This document shows, piece after piece, positions 1-9,801 of a stretch of 51,924 nt of DNA. The notes under the pieces were generated by a model. The model searched no databases and was not told the origin of the DNA. It was given only the letters and a program-made list of their open reading frames with translations. Location of the stretch: contig JALUBK010000061.1 of assembly GCA_027044945.1 (NCBI GenBank), forward strand, positions 1 to 51,924, given 5' to 3'. This stretch comes from Campylobacterales bacterium (GTDB lineage Bacteria; Campylobacterota; Campylobacteria; Campylobacterales; JALSKU01). Each line of letters starts with the position of its first letter. The first letter of the stretch is position 1. Made by a program: the position numbers and the translations under genes.

Positions 1-116
1 TTTTCAGATTTTAAATTATCTAGAAAATTTTTTATTTTGTTGTCTAATTCTTTTTCGTTTTCAATAATTTCTGGATTATAGGTTATTTTTATCTCTATCA
101 CTTTATTATTGTTCAT
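1..116 (-). CDS. Unidentified protein, N-terminal fragment (3' end off window)
   Basis: The minus strand opens an ATG at 116 and stays open to the window edge, giving 38 residues that begin MNNNKVIEIKITYNPE and are rich in Glu, Asn and Lys. A good ribosome-binding site (AAGGAG, about 122-127) sits just ahead of the start and overlaps the acs stop codon. The gene is therefore probably translated in the same transcript as acs. No family is recognisable from so short a piece. The frame is called coding because of the ribosome-binding site, the spacing to acs and the lack of stops. Confidence 0.6.
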   Translation of the reverse strand, partial: MNNNKVIEIKITYNPEIIENEKELDNKIKNFLDNLKSE

Positions 117-125
117 GTTTTCTCC

Positions 126-2069
126 TTATTTTTGTTCTTTAAATATTTTTTCTATCGTTCCGACTATTGAAGAATCTTCTATTGTAGAAATATCTTGAGT
201 TATTTTTTCTCCTTTTGCTATGGTTCTTAAAATTCGTCTCATTATTTTACCACTTCTAGTCTTTGGTAATCCCGGAACTATTAAAATAGAACCAGCTTTT
301 GCAATTGGACCTATTTCTTTTGTAATTAAAATATTTATATTTTTGATAAGTGTTGCTTCATCAATATCTTTTTTGGTAACAATATAAGCAAATACATCTT
401 CTCCTTTTATATCGTCTGGTCTACCAACAACTGCCACTTCTGCCACATGTTCTTCGTGTCCTATAACACCTTCTATTTCAGCAGTTCCGAGTCTATGTCC
501 AGAAACATTAATAACATCATCAGTTCTTCCTGTGATAAAAATGTATCCATCTTCATCATATATAGCAGCATCTCCTGAAAAATAAACTGGTTTACCATTT
601 TTTTTGCAATCTCCGAAATATGACTTAACAAATCTATCAGGATCTCCCCATATAGTTCTTATCATGCTAGGCCAAGGTTTTGTGATGCAAAGGAGTCCTT
701 TTTCTCCTTTTGGAGTTGGATTTCCATCTTTATCAATAATTTCAGCTTTTATTCCAGGAAGTGGAAAAGTGGCAGCTCCTGGTTTGATAGGTGTAGCTCC
801 TGGAAGTGGACTTATTATATGACCTCCTGTTTCAGTTTGCCACCAAGTATCAACTATAGAGCATTTTCCTCCGCCAATAGTTTCATAATACCACATCCAA
901 GCATCTGGGTTTATAGGTTCTCCAACTGTTCCTAAAACTTTTAAACTACTCAAATCATATTTTACTGGTTCATTTGCTCCAACTTTATGAAGAAGCCTAA
1001 TGGCAGTTGGAGCTGTGTAAAATTGATTTACTCTTAACTCTTCTATCATTTTCCACCATCTTCCAGCATCTGGATACAAAGGAACACCTTCATACATTAT
1101 AGTTGTAGCACCCATTGCCAATGGACCATAAACTATATATGTATGTCCTGTTATCCAGCCAACATCAGCAGTGCACCAAAAAGTATCATTTTCTTTGACA
1201 TCAAAAACATTTTCCATTGTCCATTGTGCCCAAAGTATATATCCAGCACTTGAGTGCTGAACACCTTTAGGTTTACCTGTGCTACCTGAAGTATATAATA
1301 AAAACAAAGGATCTTCGCTATCCATCTCTTCTGCTTTACAAAATTCTGAATAATTTTTAATTATATCATTATAAATATGATCTCTTCCTTGAACTAAATT
1401 AACTTCTTCAAAATTTCTTTGAACCATTAAAACATTTTCAACACATTCGCATTTTTCTTCTAGTGCTTTATCAACAATAGGTTTTAAAAGATAAGGATTT
1501 CCTCTTCTGTAAGCTCCATCAGCTGTGATAACAAGTTTTGCTCCCGCATCAATAATTCTATCTCTTAAAGCTTCAGCACTAAAACCTCCAAATACAACAG
1601 AATGAATTGCTCCTATTTTAGCACAGGCCAACATTGCAAAAGTTGCTTCAGGAATCATTGGCATATAAATAACTACTCTATCGCCTTTTTTTATTCCGAA
1701 TTTTTCTTTTAATAAATTTGCAAGTCTATTTACTCTGTAATACAATAAAAGATAGGTAATAATTCTTCTTGAACCGTCTTCTCCTTCCCAAATAATGGCT
1801 GCTTTGTTTTTTCTATTTTTAAGATGTCTTCCGATGCATTGATGAGTTATGTTTAATTTTCCACCTATAAACCATTTGTAAAACGGTGCATTGCCCTCGT
1901 CTAAAACTTTATTATAAGGTTTAAACCAGTCAATCTTTTCTTTGGCTATTTTGTCCCAGTATGCTTCATAGTTGTCATCAGCTTCAGCACAAATCTCATT
2001 ATATTCGCACATATTTTTTATTTTAGCTTTTTTGCTAAAATCTCTGTTTGGGTAAAATATTTTACTCAT
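126..2069 (-). CDS. acs: Acetyl-CoA synthetase (acetate--CoA ligase)
   Basis: Cytoplasmic AMP-forming ligase that converts acetate, ATP and CoA to acetyl-CoA, AMP and PPi. At 647 residues it has the usual family length. An N-terminal ACAS domain is followed by the AMP-binding core with the P-loop-like motif [12 protein letters not shown] near residue 258. The motifs DVGWITGH and WWQTETGG follow, and the C-terminal hinge domain ends with [11 protein letters not shown] near residue 603. The lysine of that last motif is the residue regulated by acetylation in characterised homologues. The ATG has an AAAGGAG site 7 nt upstream. A TATAAT on the minus strand at 2090-2095 suggests its own promoter behind the acetate transporter gene. 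The pair implies acetate uptake and activation. Confidence 0.97.
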   Translation of the reverse strand: MSKIFYPNRDFSKKAKIKNMCEYNEICAEADDNYEAYWDKIAKEKIDWFKPYNKVLDEGNAPFYKWFIGGKLNITHQCIGRHLKNRKNKAAIIWEGEDGSRRIITYLLLYYRVNRLANLLKEKFGIKKGDRVVIYMPMIPEATFAMLACAKIGAIHSVVFGGFSAEALRDRIIDAGAKLVITADGAYRRGNPYLLKPIVDKALEEKCECVENVLMVQRNFEEVNLVQGRDHIYNDIIKNYSEFCKAEEMDSEDPLFLLYTSGSTGKPKGVQHSSAGYILWAQWTMENVFDVKENDTFWCTADVGWITGHTYIVYGPLAMGATTIMYEGVPLYPDAGRWWKMIEELRVNQFYTAPTAIRLLHKVGANEPVKYDLSSLKVLGTVGEPINPDAWMWYYETIGGGKCSIVDTWWQTETGGHIISPLPGATPIKPGAATFPLPGIKAEIIDKDGNPTPKGEKGLLCITKPWPSMIRTIWGDPDRFVKSYFGDCKKNGKPVYFSGDAAIYDEDGYIFITGRTDDVINVSGHRLGTAEIEGVIGHEEHVAEVAVVGRPDDIKGEDVFAYIVTKKDIDEATLIKNINILITKEIGPIAKAGSILIVPGLPKTRSGKIMRRILRTIAKGEKITQDISTIEDSSIVGTIEKIFKEQK

Positions 2070-2089
2070 AAAGTCTCCTTTAATTTAAT

Positions 2090-2095
2090 ATTATA
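2090..2095 (-). promoter_or_regulatory. Candidate sigma-70 -10 box for acs
   Basis: A perfect TATAAT on the minus strand lies 20 nt ahead of the acs start, in the 40-nt gap after the transporter gene. No -35 box is visible, which is normal for Campylobacterota sigma-70 promoters. The leader would be short. Confidence 0.45.
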
Positions 2096-2116
2096 ATCTT
2101 GTATCAAACCTTTAAA

Positions 2117-2710
2117 TCATTGTATTTCCCCTAGTGGAAGCACTGTTTTTCCATAAATTTCATTAAGAACTTGTGCTATGGAAGTATACATTGCAGATAA
2201 ACCGCATATTATTCCTTCATAACCAGCTATAATTTTGATCGAGTTGCTTCCAGCATATTCTCCATAGGCTAGCAAAAAGAAAAGTATAACCAAAGTTAAA
2301 AATACTACTTGTAAAGCTCTATTTAATCTTAAAGTGCCTATATATAAACCAAGTGTAAAAATACCCCAAATAGCCAAATATATAACCATGGCCATTTTGC
2401 CACCACTACCAGTTATTAGTCCCATTTTAGGCATTACAACTAATCCAACTAAAGATAACCAGAAAAAACCATATGAAATAAAAGCAAGAGTGCCAAAAGT
2501 GTTACCTTTTTTCCATTCCATGATTCCAGCTATTACTTGAGCAGAACCTCCATAAAAAAATCCCATAGCCAATATCATGGAACCCAGTCCATAAAAACCT
2601 GCATTATGAAAATTTAAAAGCACTGTAGTCATTCCAAATGCCATTAAGCCCAATGGTGCTGGATTGGAACTTGTATCCATTTGTTTAAATATTTGTGTAT
2701 CTTTTTGCAT
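2117..2710 (-). CDS. satP: Acetate uptake transporter, GPR1/FUN34/YaaH (SatP) family
   Basis: Inner-membrane acetate/succinate channel-type transporter. The family signature NPAPLGL lies near residue 17, and six hydrophobic segments fill the rest of the 197-residue protein, the normal size. The ATG at 2710 is chosen over an in-frame TTG at 2716: the AAAGGAG site abuts the TTG but is 6 nt from the ATG. It lies directly upstream of acs on the same strand. Transport plus ligase would let the cell salvage acetate at low concentration. It could equally be annotated only as a YaaH-family protein, since substrate preference cannot be read from sequence. Confidence 0.92.
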   Translation of the reverse strand: MQKDTQIFKQMDTSSNPAPLGLMAFGMTTVLLNFHNAGFYGLGSMILAMGFFYGGSAQVIAGIMEWKKGNTFGTLAFISYGFFWLSLVGLVVMPKMGLITGSGGKMAMVIYLAIWGIFTLGLYIGTLRLNRALQVVFLTLVILFFLLAYGEYAGSNSIKIIAGYEGIICGLSAMYTSIAQVLNEIYGKTVLPLGEIQ

Positions 2711-2817
2711 ATTCAACTCCTTTTAAAGATTAAGGTTTGCTTAACAAATTTTAACAGATTGTTTGATAAAGTTTTATTAATTTCTTAAAGATAAATATAA
2801 TTTTAGATAAATATGTG

Positions 2818-2823
2818 TATAAT
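2818..2823 (+). promoter_or_regulatory. Candidate sigma-70 -10 box for pfkA
   Basis: TATAAT preceded by an AT-rich tract (ATATGTG) lies 36 nt ahead of the pfkA start. It is followed by a strong ribosome-binding site AGGAGG at about 2843-2848. No clear -35 is seen. Confidence 0.55.
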
Positions 2824-2858
2824 CGAAACAGATATATTATTTAGGAGGAAAAAAAGAA

Positions 2859-3815
2859 ATGGCTATTGCTATAATGTGTTCAGGGGGCGATGCCCCGGGA
2901 ATGAACCCTGCAATAAAAAGATTTGTTGATTATGCTTATTTAAAAGGAAATATTCCATATTTTATTTATAATGGGCTTGAAGGTATGATTGATGATGAGA
3001 TAAAACAAGCTTATCATAAAGATGTCAGTGGTATTTTGCATAGAGGAGGGGCTATAATAGGTTCTTCAAGATCTAAAAGATTTTTTGAAAAAAAATATAG
3101 ACAAAAAGCTTATGAAAATTTGAAAAAAAATGATATTAATTCTTTGATAGTGTTGGGCGGAGATGGTAGTTTTAGGGCAATGGATATCTTCAGTAAAGAG
3201 TTTAATATAAATTTTATAGGTATACCAGCAACCATAGATAATGATATAGCTTTTAATGATTATTGCATAGGTGTTGATACTTCTTTGAATGTGATTAGAG
3301 ATGCGACTGATAAAATAAGAGATACTGCTTCTACTTTTAAGAGAGGATTTGTAGTAGAAATAATGGGTAGAGAGTGTGGATATCTTTGTGCTACTTCTGC
3401 GATAGCTTGTGGTGCTGAAATATGTATGATACCAGAGGTTAATTTGGATTTGAATCTGGCCAAAATAAAATTGAACAAAGAGATTAAAAACGGAAGAGGA
3501 TATGTTCTTTGTTTAATATCAGAGGGAGTAAACAAGACTGACTTTATGGTGGATTGGATGAGTGAAAATCTTGGTCTTGAGACAAGAAAAAGTGTGTTAG
3601 GCTATATCCAAAGAGGAGGAAATCCTACGATTACAGATAGACTTATGGCATTTGAGTTCATAGTAAGAGCGATAGATAGTTTAAAAATAGATGATACAAA
3701 TAAAGTTATAGTTTATAAAGATGGGGTGTTTGATAAAATAAATATTAATAATATTGTTTCCAAACCATATCAAATAAAACAAAATATTTTAAATATGTTA
3801 AATTATATTGATTGA
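2859..3815 (+). CDS. pfkA: ATP-dependent 6-phosphofructokinase
   Basis: Phosphorylates fructose 6-phosphate to fructose 1,6-bisphosphate, the committed step of upper glycolysis. The 318 residues match PfkA length. Visible motifs are GGDAPGMN (residues 9-16), GGDGS (100-104, ATP site), PATIDND (123-129, containing the catalytic Asp127), MGRECGY and LGYIQRGG (substrate loop). Gly at the position corresponding to E. coli 104 and Ala (not Lys) at 124 favour ATP over pyrophosphate as donor. This enzyme is famously absent from C. jejuni and H. pylori, so its presence says the organism may run a fuller glycolysis or use it in glycogen turnover. It is monocistronic, with its own promoter and an AGGAGG site. 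Confidence 0.95.
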   Translation: MAIAIMCSGGDAPGMNPAIKRFVDYAYLKGNIPYFIYNGLEGMIDDEIKQAYHKDVSGILHRGGAIIGSSRSKRFFEKKYRQKAYENLKKNDINSLIVLGGDGSFRAMDIFSKEFNINFIGIPATIDNDIAFNDYCIGVDTSLNVIRDATDKIRDTASTFKRGFVVEIMGRECGYLCATSAIACGAEICMIPEVNLDLNLAKIKLNKEIKNGRGYVLCLISEGVNKTDFMVDWMSENLGLETRKSVLGYIQRGGNPTITDRLMAFEFIVRAIDSLKIDDTNKVIVYKDGVFDKININNIVSKPYQIKQNILNMLNYID

Positions 3816-3845
3816 TAGCTCAACTATTCATAAAATATATTTTGG

Positions 3846-3851
3846 TATAAT
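3846..3851 (+). promoter_or_regulatory. Sigma-70 -10 box for the rplI-hslV-hslU-era operon
   Basis: TATAAT within TTTGGTATAAT (3841-3851), a string that recurs identically at the rodA and rnpB promoters. It lies 34 nt ahead of the rplI start, with an AAGGA ribosome-binding site in between. Confidence 0.65.
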
Positions 3852-3884
3852 AGAATCATTCAAAAATAAAGCAAGGATTTTAAA

Positions 3885-4331
3885 ATGAAAATTTTACTTA
3901 TAAAAGATGTAAAAAATCTTGGAAAAGCAGGAGAGATTAAAGATGTAAAAGACGGATACGGAAGAAATTTTTTAGTTGCTAAAGGATTTGCTAAAGTAGG
4001 GACAGCTGAGGTTGTAAAAGAGTGGGAAATTGAACAAGCAAGGCTTAAAGCAGAAATGGAAGCCGAAATTAAAAATCTAAAAGAGATAGAAAAAAATCTT
4101 AAAAACAAACAAATAATTATAAAAAGAAAACTTGGAGCAAACGGTTCTCTTTTTGGTGCGGTAACCAAAGAAGAGATAGCAAAAGAATTAAAAAATCAAT
4201 TAAATTATGAAATAGATAAAAAACATGTGGAAATTGATAAAGCGATCAAAGCAACTGGAGAATATGATGTTTCTTTAAAATTAGGACATGGAATTCATGC
4301 ACAATTTAAACTTTTAATTGAAGGTGAATAA
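3885..4331 (+). CDS. rplI: 50S ribosomal protein L9
   Basis: Component of the large ribosomal subunit that binds 23S rRNA near the L1 stalk. The N-terminal domain carries the L9 signature ([16 protein letters not shown] followed by [10 protein letters not shown]). It is joined by the characteristic long Lys/Glu-rich connecting helix (about residues 45-85) to the C-terminal RNA-binding domain, which includes the segment GSLFGAVT. The 148 residues are the standard length. First gene of an operon with hslV, which begins 2 nt after its stop. This rplI-hslV-hslU-era order is known from Campylobacter. Confidence 0.97.
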   Translation: MKILLIKDVKNLGKAGEIKDVKDGYGRNFLVAKGFAKVGTAEVVKEWEIEQARLKAEMEAEIKNLKEIEKNLKNKQIIIKRKLGANGSLFGAVTKEEIAKELKNQLNYEIDKKHVEIDKAIKATGEYDVSLKLGHGIHAQFKLLIEGE

Positions 4332-4333
4332 TA

Positions 4334-4885
4334 ATGTTTGAAGCTACAACTATACTTGCTTTAAAAGGTGAAAAGAGTGCTGTAATAGGCGGAGATGGCC
4401 AAGTTACTTTCGGAAATACTGTTTTAAAAGGAAATGCCGTTAAGATACGAAAATTGCATTATGGAAAAGTTTTGGCAGGATTTGCTGGAAGCACTGCTGA
4501 TGCTTTCAATCTTTTTGATATGTTTGAGGGGATATTGGAAGAAAAAAAAGGTGATTTACTCAAATCAGCCATAGAATTTTCAAAACGATGGAGAAAAGAT
4601 AAATATCTTAGAAAACTTGAAGCCATGATGATAGTTTTAAATAACAAAAATATTTTTATATTAAGTGGAAATGGTGATGTTGTTGAACCTGAAGATAAAA
4701 CTATAGCAGCCATAGGAAGCGGAGGCAATTTTGCTTTATCTGCGGCGAGAGCTTTAAAAAAACATTCAACTTTGAGTAATGAAGAAATAGCAAAAGAGTC
4801 TTTAAAAATTGCGAGTGAGCTTTGTATATATACAAATAATAATATAAATATTTATACTTTAGAGGATAAGGAAAAAGACAAATGA
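4334..4885 (+). CDS. hslV: ATP-dependent protease subunit HslV (ClpQ)
   Basis: Proteolytic subunit of the two-component HslVU protease, an N-terminal-nucleophile hydrolase that forms a double hexameric ring in the cytoplasm. The protein begins MFEATTILA. The conserved TTI pair implies that four residues are removed so that Thr5 becomes the catalytic N-terminus. E. coli HslV instead removes only Met. [10 protein letters not shown] and the lysine region [10 protein letters not shown] are typical, as is the GSGG segment near residue 130. Length is 183 residues. The hslU start codon overlaps its stop (ATGA), so the two subunits are translationally coupled. Confidence 0.96.
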   Translation: MFEATTILALKGEKSAVIGGDGQVTFGNTVLKGNAVKIRKLHYGKVLAGFAGSTADAFNLFDMFEGILEEKKGDLLKSAIEFSKRWRKDKYLRKLEAMMIVLNNKNIFILSGNGDVVEPEDKTIAAIGSGGNFALSAARALKKHSTLSNEEIAKESLKIASELCIYTNNNINIYTLEDKEKDK

Positions 4886-6207
4886 ATTTAACACCAAAAG
4901 AAATAGTTGCTAAATTGGATGAATATATCATAGGACAAAAAGATGCTAAAAAAGCTATTGCCGTGGCACTTAGAAATAGATATAGAAGGATGCAACTTTC
5001 TTCCGAAATGCAAGAAGATATAATGCCTAAAAATATTTTAATGATAGGTTCTACAGGTGTCGGTAAAACTGAAATAGCTAGAAGACTTGCAAAAATGCTT
5101 AATCTCCCTTTTGTAAAAGTAGAAGCCAGCAAATATACAGAAGTTGGTTTTGTGGGTCGTGATGTAGAATCAATGATAAGGGATTTGGTAAATGCTTCTA
5201 TTAATTTAGTAAAAAATGAACATAAAGAAAAAAATAAAGATGCTATTGAATCTTATATAGAGAAAAAAATTCTTGAAAAAATTTTACCCCCTTTGCCAAA
5301 AGGTGCTACAGATGAAAAAAAGATTGATTATAAAAGAAGTTATGAAAGAATGCTTACAAAATTAAGACAAGGTGAATTGGATAAATTAAAAATAGAGATA
5401 GAAATACATAAAGGATTAGGCGAGGGAGTCGATAGTTCTTTACCTCCAGAAATTATTAAGGTTCAAGAATCTTTTGTGAAAATACTTGGTAATAGTAAAG
5501 GAAAAATTAAAAAAGAAGTTAGTGTAGAAGAAGCAAAAGAAATGTTAAAAAGTGAAGCAAACGAAGATCTTTTAGATATGGAAATTGTTAAAAAAGAAGC
5601 TTTAAAAAGAGTTGAAAATGGCGGTATTGTGTTTTTAGATGAAATAGATAAAATTGCTGTTAGCCAAAAGAGTTCATCAAGGCAAGACCCCAGTAAAGAA
5701 GGAGTTCAAAGAGATTTATTGCCTATTGTTGAAGGAAGCAGTATTAATACCAAATACGGTATAGTAAAAAGTGATCATATTCTTTTTATTGCTGCAGGTG
5801 CTTTTCATTTAACAAAACCTAGTGATTTGATTCCTGAGCTTCAAGGAAGATTTCCTTTAAGAGTTGAGCTAAATTCTTTAGATGAAGATATACTTTATCA
5901 AATATTAACAAGGCCTAAAAATTCACTTTTAAAACAATATCAAGCTTTACTGAGTATTGAAGGAATAAAACTTGAATTTGATGAAGAAGCTATAAAAGCA
6001 ATGGCTAAAATCTCTCATGTTACAAATGAAAAAACAGAAGATATTGGTGCAAGGAGACTTCATACTGTAATAGAAAGAGTTTTGGAAGATATTAGTTTTG
6101 ATGTAGATAAATATAAAAATAAAAATGTTGTTGTTACAAAAGAATTAGTTCATGAAAAATTGGATGAAGTTATTGAAGATGAAGAAATATCAAGGTATAT
6201 TCTGTGA
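4882..6207 (+). CDS. hslU: ATP-dependent protease ATPase subunit HslU (ClpY)
   Basis: AAA+ unfoldase that feeds substrates into HslV. Walker A is GSTGVGKT (residues 56-63) and Walker B is [11 protein letters not shown] (about residues 248-258). An I-domain insertion between them is rich in Lys and Glu. The C-terminal region has the sensor-2 arginine motif GARRLHTV, and the last residues (SRYIL) provide the tail that docks into HslV. Length is 441 residues, as in other bacteria. It starts in a 4-nt overlap with hslV and its stop overlaps the GTG start of era. Confidence 0.97.
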   Translation: MNLTPKEIVAKLDEYIIGQKDAKKAIAVALRNRYRRMQLSSEMQEDIMPKNILMIGSTGVGKTEIARRLAKMLNLPFVKVEASKYTEVGFVGRDVESMIRDLVNASINLVKNEHKEKNKDAIESYIEKKILEKILPPLPKGATDEKKIDYKRSYERMLTKLRQGELDKLKIEIEIHKGLGEGVDSSLPPEIIKVQESFVKILGNSKGKIKKEVSVEEAKEMLKSEANEDLLDMEIVKKEALKRVENGGIVFLDEIDKIAVSQKSSSRQDPSKEGVQRDLLPIVEGSSINTKYGIVKSDHILFIAAGAFHLTKPSDLIPELQGRFPLRVELNSLDEDILYQILTRPKNSLLKQYQALLSIEGIKLEFDEEAIKAMAKISHVTNEKTEDIGARRLHTVIERVLEDISFDVDKYKNKNVVVTKELVHEKLDEVIEDEEISRYIL

Positions 6208-7100
6208 ATAATATTGAAACTAAAGCTGGTTTTGTTGCAGTTGTAGGCAGACCAAATAGTGGTAAAAGTTCTTTATTGAATTGGTTGATTGGTGAAAAAT
6301 TGGCACTTGTATCACATAAAGCTAATGCTACTAGAAAAAGAATGAATTTTATAGTAATGCATAATAATGCTCAAATTATTTTTATAGATACTCCAGGTAT
6401 TCACCAAAAAGAAAGACTTTTAAATCAATTTATGTTAGAAGAAGCTTTAAAGGCAATGGGAGATTGTGATCTTATTTTATTTTTAGCTTCAGTAAAAGAT
6501 GATTTGAAATATTATGAAGAATTTTTAAAATTAAACAAACAAAACAAAAAACATATAATTTTATTAACAAAAATAGATTTAGTAAGTAAAGAGAGAATTT
6601 TTAAAAAATTATCAGAATATCAAGCTTTTCAAGATTCTTATCTTGAAATAGTGCCAATATCGATCAAAAAAGGTATAAAACAAAGTCGTCTTTTAGATAT
6701 TATTTCAAAATATATTCCAAATCATCCATATCTTTATGATCCAGACATTCTTACAACCCAAAATTTAAAAGAGATATATAAAGAATATATTAGAGAAGCT
6801 ATTTTTAATAATTTAAGCGATGAAATACCGTATCTTAGCGATGTTGTAGTTGATAAGGTTGAAGAATTGCCAGATATTGAAAAAATATATGCTACTATTA
6901 TTACAGAAAAAAATTCTCAAAAAGGTATCATAATAGGTAAAAATGGTTCAGCAATAAAAAGAATAGGTGTTGAATCAAGAAAAAATATAGAAGAGTTATT
7001 GCAAAAAAAAGTATTTTTAAAATTGGAAGTTTTGGTGAAGCAAGGATGGAGCAAAGATATAAAAAATTTATCAAATATAGGATATAGAGTAAAAAATTGA
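6204..7100 (+). CDS. era: GTPase Era
   Basis: Ribosome-assembly GTPase that binds the 3' end of 16S rRNA and couples 30S maturation to growth. G1 is GRPNSGKS (residues 15-22), the effector threonine region follows, G3 is DTPGIH and G4 is TKID. The KH RNA-binding domain at the C-terminus has IIGKNGSAIKRIG. Length is 298 residues, normal for Era. It starts with GTG at 6204, overlapping the hslU stop (GTGA), and ends the rplI operon. Confidence 0.96.
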   Translation: MNNIETKAGFVAVVGRPNSGKSSLLNWLIGEKLALVSHKANATRKRMNFIVMHNNAQIIFIDTPGIHQKERLLNQFMLEEALKAMGDCDLILFLASVKDDLKYYEEFLKLNKQNKKHIILLTKIDLVSKERIFKKLSEYQAFQDSYLEIVPISIKKGIKQSRLLDIISKYIPNHPYLYDPDILTTQNLKEIYKEYIREAIFNNLSDEIPYLSDVVVDKVEELPDIEKIYATIITEKNSQKGIIIGKNGSAIKRIGVESRKNIEELLQKKVFLKLEVLVKQGWSKDIKNLSNIGYRVKN

Positions 7101-7179
7101 TTGTATTTTATTATGTTAAAGTATATTTAAGTTAAAATATTATAACATTTTGCTTATATCTCAAAAATGGATGGTATTA

Positions 7180-8733
7180 ATGAGAAAAGAAAATAGATCA
7201 GTAGAGCATTATAATTCAATCATAACAGTAGATCCAAGTGAATTGAAATCATATATATTTCAAAATAATGAAATCAAATTAAATAAGTTATCTGGTTTCA
7301 AAAGAGATAATTTTTATATATCTATTTTGGATTCAAGGTATTTGATTACTGATTTTATAGAATTGAGTAATAATATTGCCGACGAAGATATTCAAAGTGC
7401 TATTGAGATACAAGTTTATGATGAATTAAATTTTGATCCAGCTTTAGAATATACAATTTTATACAAAGAATATTTTGGAACAGAAAATAACGATAAAAGA
7501 ATATTCAATATTTTTGCAATAGAAACAGAAAAATTAAAATCAACCTTCAAAGATGTTATAGAAAAAAATAAATATTTGGATTATATTGTTCCTGAGCCAC
7601 TTATTTTTAAATCTCTTTACAATAGAAACATGATAGAAAAAGATAGTGTTGATTGTTTTTTATATTTTAGAAAAAAAGATGCAATTCTTTCTATTTATGC
7701 ATATGGAGATTATGTTTATTCTAAAACTATAAGTTTTTCTATAGAAAAAATGCATGAAAAATTTTGTGAGATTACGGGTGAAAATATTCAATATGATGAT
7801 TTTACAAATTTTATTAAAACTGGAAAATCAATAAATATTTCTGAAGAAAATCAACAACTTATTACCAAACTTTATAAAGAAGTTTTTGTTTATATTAATG
7901 ATATTATTTTTTATGCCAAAAGAGCATACAAAATTGATGTAGTAGATAAAGTTTTTATTAACTCAAGTATAGGTATATTTAAAAATATTGATAGATACAT
8001 TAGAACTTATGTTGACATAGAGCCACATGAATTAAATTGTAAAATTGCTAAAAATTCAAAAGAAGTAAAAAATGAGCAATTACATAATTTAATGATTATT
8101 AGTGCACTTGATTATATTGAAGATCCAGAAAACGGTATAAATTTTTCTATTTTTAAAAGACCTCCTCCTTTTAAAGAAAGACCAAGCGGTAAAATTATTT
8201 TTGCTTTAGTGGCTTCTTGTTTAATTTCTTTGTTATATCCTGCTTATCTTTTTGGATATGCATATTTTATGAAAGTTCATTTGATACAGCTTAGAAAAAA
8301 TGAACATAAACTTTATGCAAAAGCAAATAATATTAAAAGTCAATTAGATAAAGTTAATAAAGAAAAAAGTGTTATACAGAAAAAGGTTGATAATATAACA
8401 AAAAAATTAACTTATAAAGAAAAATTACTTAATCAAATATATAACAAAAAAATACATTATCCTATGAAAGTTAATCTTTTAGTTGGCATATTTAAACAAA
8501 TTAATAAAAATCATTCTAAGATTTATAATGTAATTATTCATAATAATAAAAAAACTAATGACTTAGTGATGGTTTTTTCTGTGTTTAGCAAGAAAGATAA
8601 ATATATAACTGAACTTATCAAATCATTAGCACAAGAAAAAAGATTTGGCATTAGAACAAAAGAGATAAAAAAAGATAACAAAAAACATATCTATTTAAGT
8701 GATATTAAGGTAGTATTACATGACAACATTTGA
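7180..8733 (+). CDS. Inner-membrane assembly protein, MshI / PilM-PilN fusion type
   Basis: First gene of the Cts/Msh operon. The long N-terminal part (about residues 1-330) is cytoplasmic and looks like a PilM/GspL-type actin-like domain. A single membrane segment lies near 337-363 (FALVASCLISLLYPAYL), followed by a Lys/Glu coiled coil and a small periplasmic C-terminal domain, as in GspL or a PilM-PilN fusion. Role by analogy: it links the cytoplasmic ATPase to the periplasmic assembly platform. The start is uncertain. ATG 7180 has a weak GGATGG upstream; ATG 7171 and TTG 7150 are in frame. The assignment rests on topology and position, since the family is poorly conserved in sequence. Confidence 0.72.
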   Translation: MRKENRSVEHYNSIITVDPSELKSYIFQNNEIKLNKLSGFKRDNFYISILDSRYLITDFIELSNNIADEDIQSAIEIQVYDELNFDPALEYTILYKEYFGTENNDKRIFNIFAIETEKLKSTFKDVIEKNKYLDYIVPEPLIFKSLYNRNMIEKDSVDCFLYFRKKDAILSIYAYGDYVYSKTISFSIEKMHEKFCEITGENIQYDDFTNFIKTGKSINISEENQQLITKLYKEVFVYINDIIFYAKRAYKIDVVDKVFINSSIGIFKNIDRYIRTYVDIEPHELNCKIAKNSKEVKNEQLHNLMIISALDYIEDPENGINFSIFKRPPPFKERPSGKIIFALVASCLISLLYPAYLFGYAYFMKVHLIQLRKNEHKLYAKANNIKSQLDKVNKEKSVIQKKVDNITKKLTYKEKLLNQIYNKKIHYPMKVNLLVGIFKQINKNHSKIYNVIIHNNKKTNDLVMVFSVFSKKDKYITELIKSLAQEKRFGIRTKEIKKDNKKHIYLSDIKVVLHDNI

Positions 8734-9367
8734 AAAATTATTTGAAAAAATCGATTATATTTTTAAAGACAAAAAAAATAGTGAATTATCTATAGTATAT
8801 ATTTCAATATTTGTAATTATTTTTGCAATATCGTATTTATATATTTTTCCTATAGGCGAAAGAATATTATCTCAAGCAAAAAATGAAACAAAAAATTTAA
8901 AAATAAAAATAACCAAAGAAAAAAATTATATTGCTTCAAAAACTGTTAATGGCAATGAAATGTTTTATGTTCAAAAATCAAAAAGAGATTTAAAAAATTT
9001 AAAAAATATTTTAGAAGTTTCTATATATAATAATGGATATATAGACAATAAACTTAGAGAACTTTCATATCTTTTGTATAATGACATAAATTGGGCAAAT
9101 TTTATTGACAATATATCAAAAGATGCAAAAAGAAATAATGTTAATATTAATTATATTAAAAATAAATTTAATAAATTAAATTACAAAAAAGTTGAACAAA
9201 TTATTGAAATAGAAGTTGATGCTGATGGTAGTTTTGACAATTTATTAAAATTTATCAATTCTATTGAAGAAAGTAATTTGATAGTAGATATTCATTCGCT
9301 TAAAATGAATGTCAATAAAGATATTCATGTGAATTTTAAAATAGCAGTTTGGGGGATAAAATATTGA
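8720..9367 (+). CDS. PilO/MshJ-like inner-membrane protein
   Basis: 215 residues with a short cytoplasmic start, one membrane segment (about 22-45, rich in Ile and Tyr), a periplasmic coiled coil, then a small ferredoxin-like alpha/beta region (VEQIIEIEVDADGSFDNLLKFINSI). This is the layout of PilO, GspM and MshJ. The start overlaps the previous gene by 14 nt and has AAGG upstream. It probably pairs with the product of the preceding gene in the inner-membrane platform. Sequence identity to any named family is too low to call by eye, so the call rests on topology and place in the operon. Confidence 0.68.
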   Translation: MTTFEKLFEKIDYIFKDKKNSELSIVYISIFVIIFAISYLYIFPIGERILSQAKNETKNLKIKITKEKNYIASKTVNGNEMFYVQKSKRDLKNLKNILEVSIYNNGYIDNKLRELSYLLYNDINWANFIDNISKDAKRNNVNINYIKNKFNKLNYKKVEQIIEIEVDADGSFDNLLKFINSIEESNLIVDIHSLKMNVNKDIHVNFKIAVWGIKY

Positions 9368-9801
9368 AAAAAATAATTCTTATTTTATTTGTATTTGTTG
9401 GTATTTCTTTTGCTGGTGTTGAAAGTAAAAGCGATCAAGTTGGTAAAATTAATGCTCAAAGATACAATAAAATTTTTAAAGAGATTAGTAAGAAAAGAGT
9501 TGGTGTAGCTAATGAAGTATTGAATAAAGTTCGTTCTCCTTTTGTTAGCAATATGGTTTATCAAAGGATTAAAAACAAAATTTCCTCTGTCAAGAGGAAA
9601 CGAATTATTTTTACATTATTTGGAATTCTTAACAATGAAGCAAAAATAAATAAAAAATGGTATAAAATAAAAGATAAAGTTTATGGATATAGGTTGATCC
9701 GTATAAAAAATAATAGTGTAATATTAAAAAATAAAAGAAAAAAAATAGAATTATTTTTAAGGAAAAAAGATGACAAAATTGAATTTACAAAAAACTATTA
9801 A
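9364..9801 (+). CDS. PilP/MshK-like periplasmic protein (CtsR position)
   Basis: Starts with TTG at 9364, overlapping the stop of the previous gene (TTGA). GGGGGA is 8 nt upstream, and this start gives a clean signal peptide, MKKIILILFVFVGISFAG. An earlier in-frame TTG at 9349 would add five residues ahead of it. The 145-residue product is very basic. Its C-terminal half (WYKIKDKVYGYRLIRIKNNSVIL) resembles the small beta domain of PilP/GspC proteins, which binds the secretin. It sits just before the secretin gene, as mshK does in Vibrio and ctsR does in Campylobacter. Confidence 0.65.
   Translation: MKKIILILFVFVGISFAGVESKSDQVGKINAQRYNKIFKEISKKRVGVANEVLNKVRSPFVSNMVYQRIKNKISSVKRKRIIFTLFGILNNEAKINKKWYKIKDKVYGYRLIRIKNNSVILKNKRKKIELFLRKKDDKIEFTKNY

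Noticed and set aside
604-822. 72-codon open frame on the + strand
   Set aside because: It lies wholly antisense to acs, has no ribosome-binding site and gives a low-complexity protein. Similar antisense frames inside other genes were rejected for the same reason.
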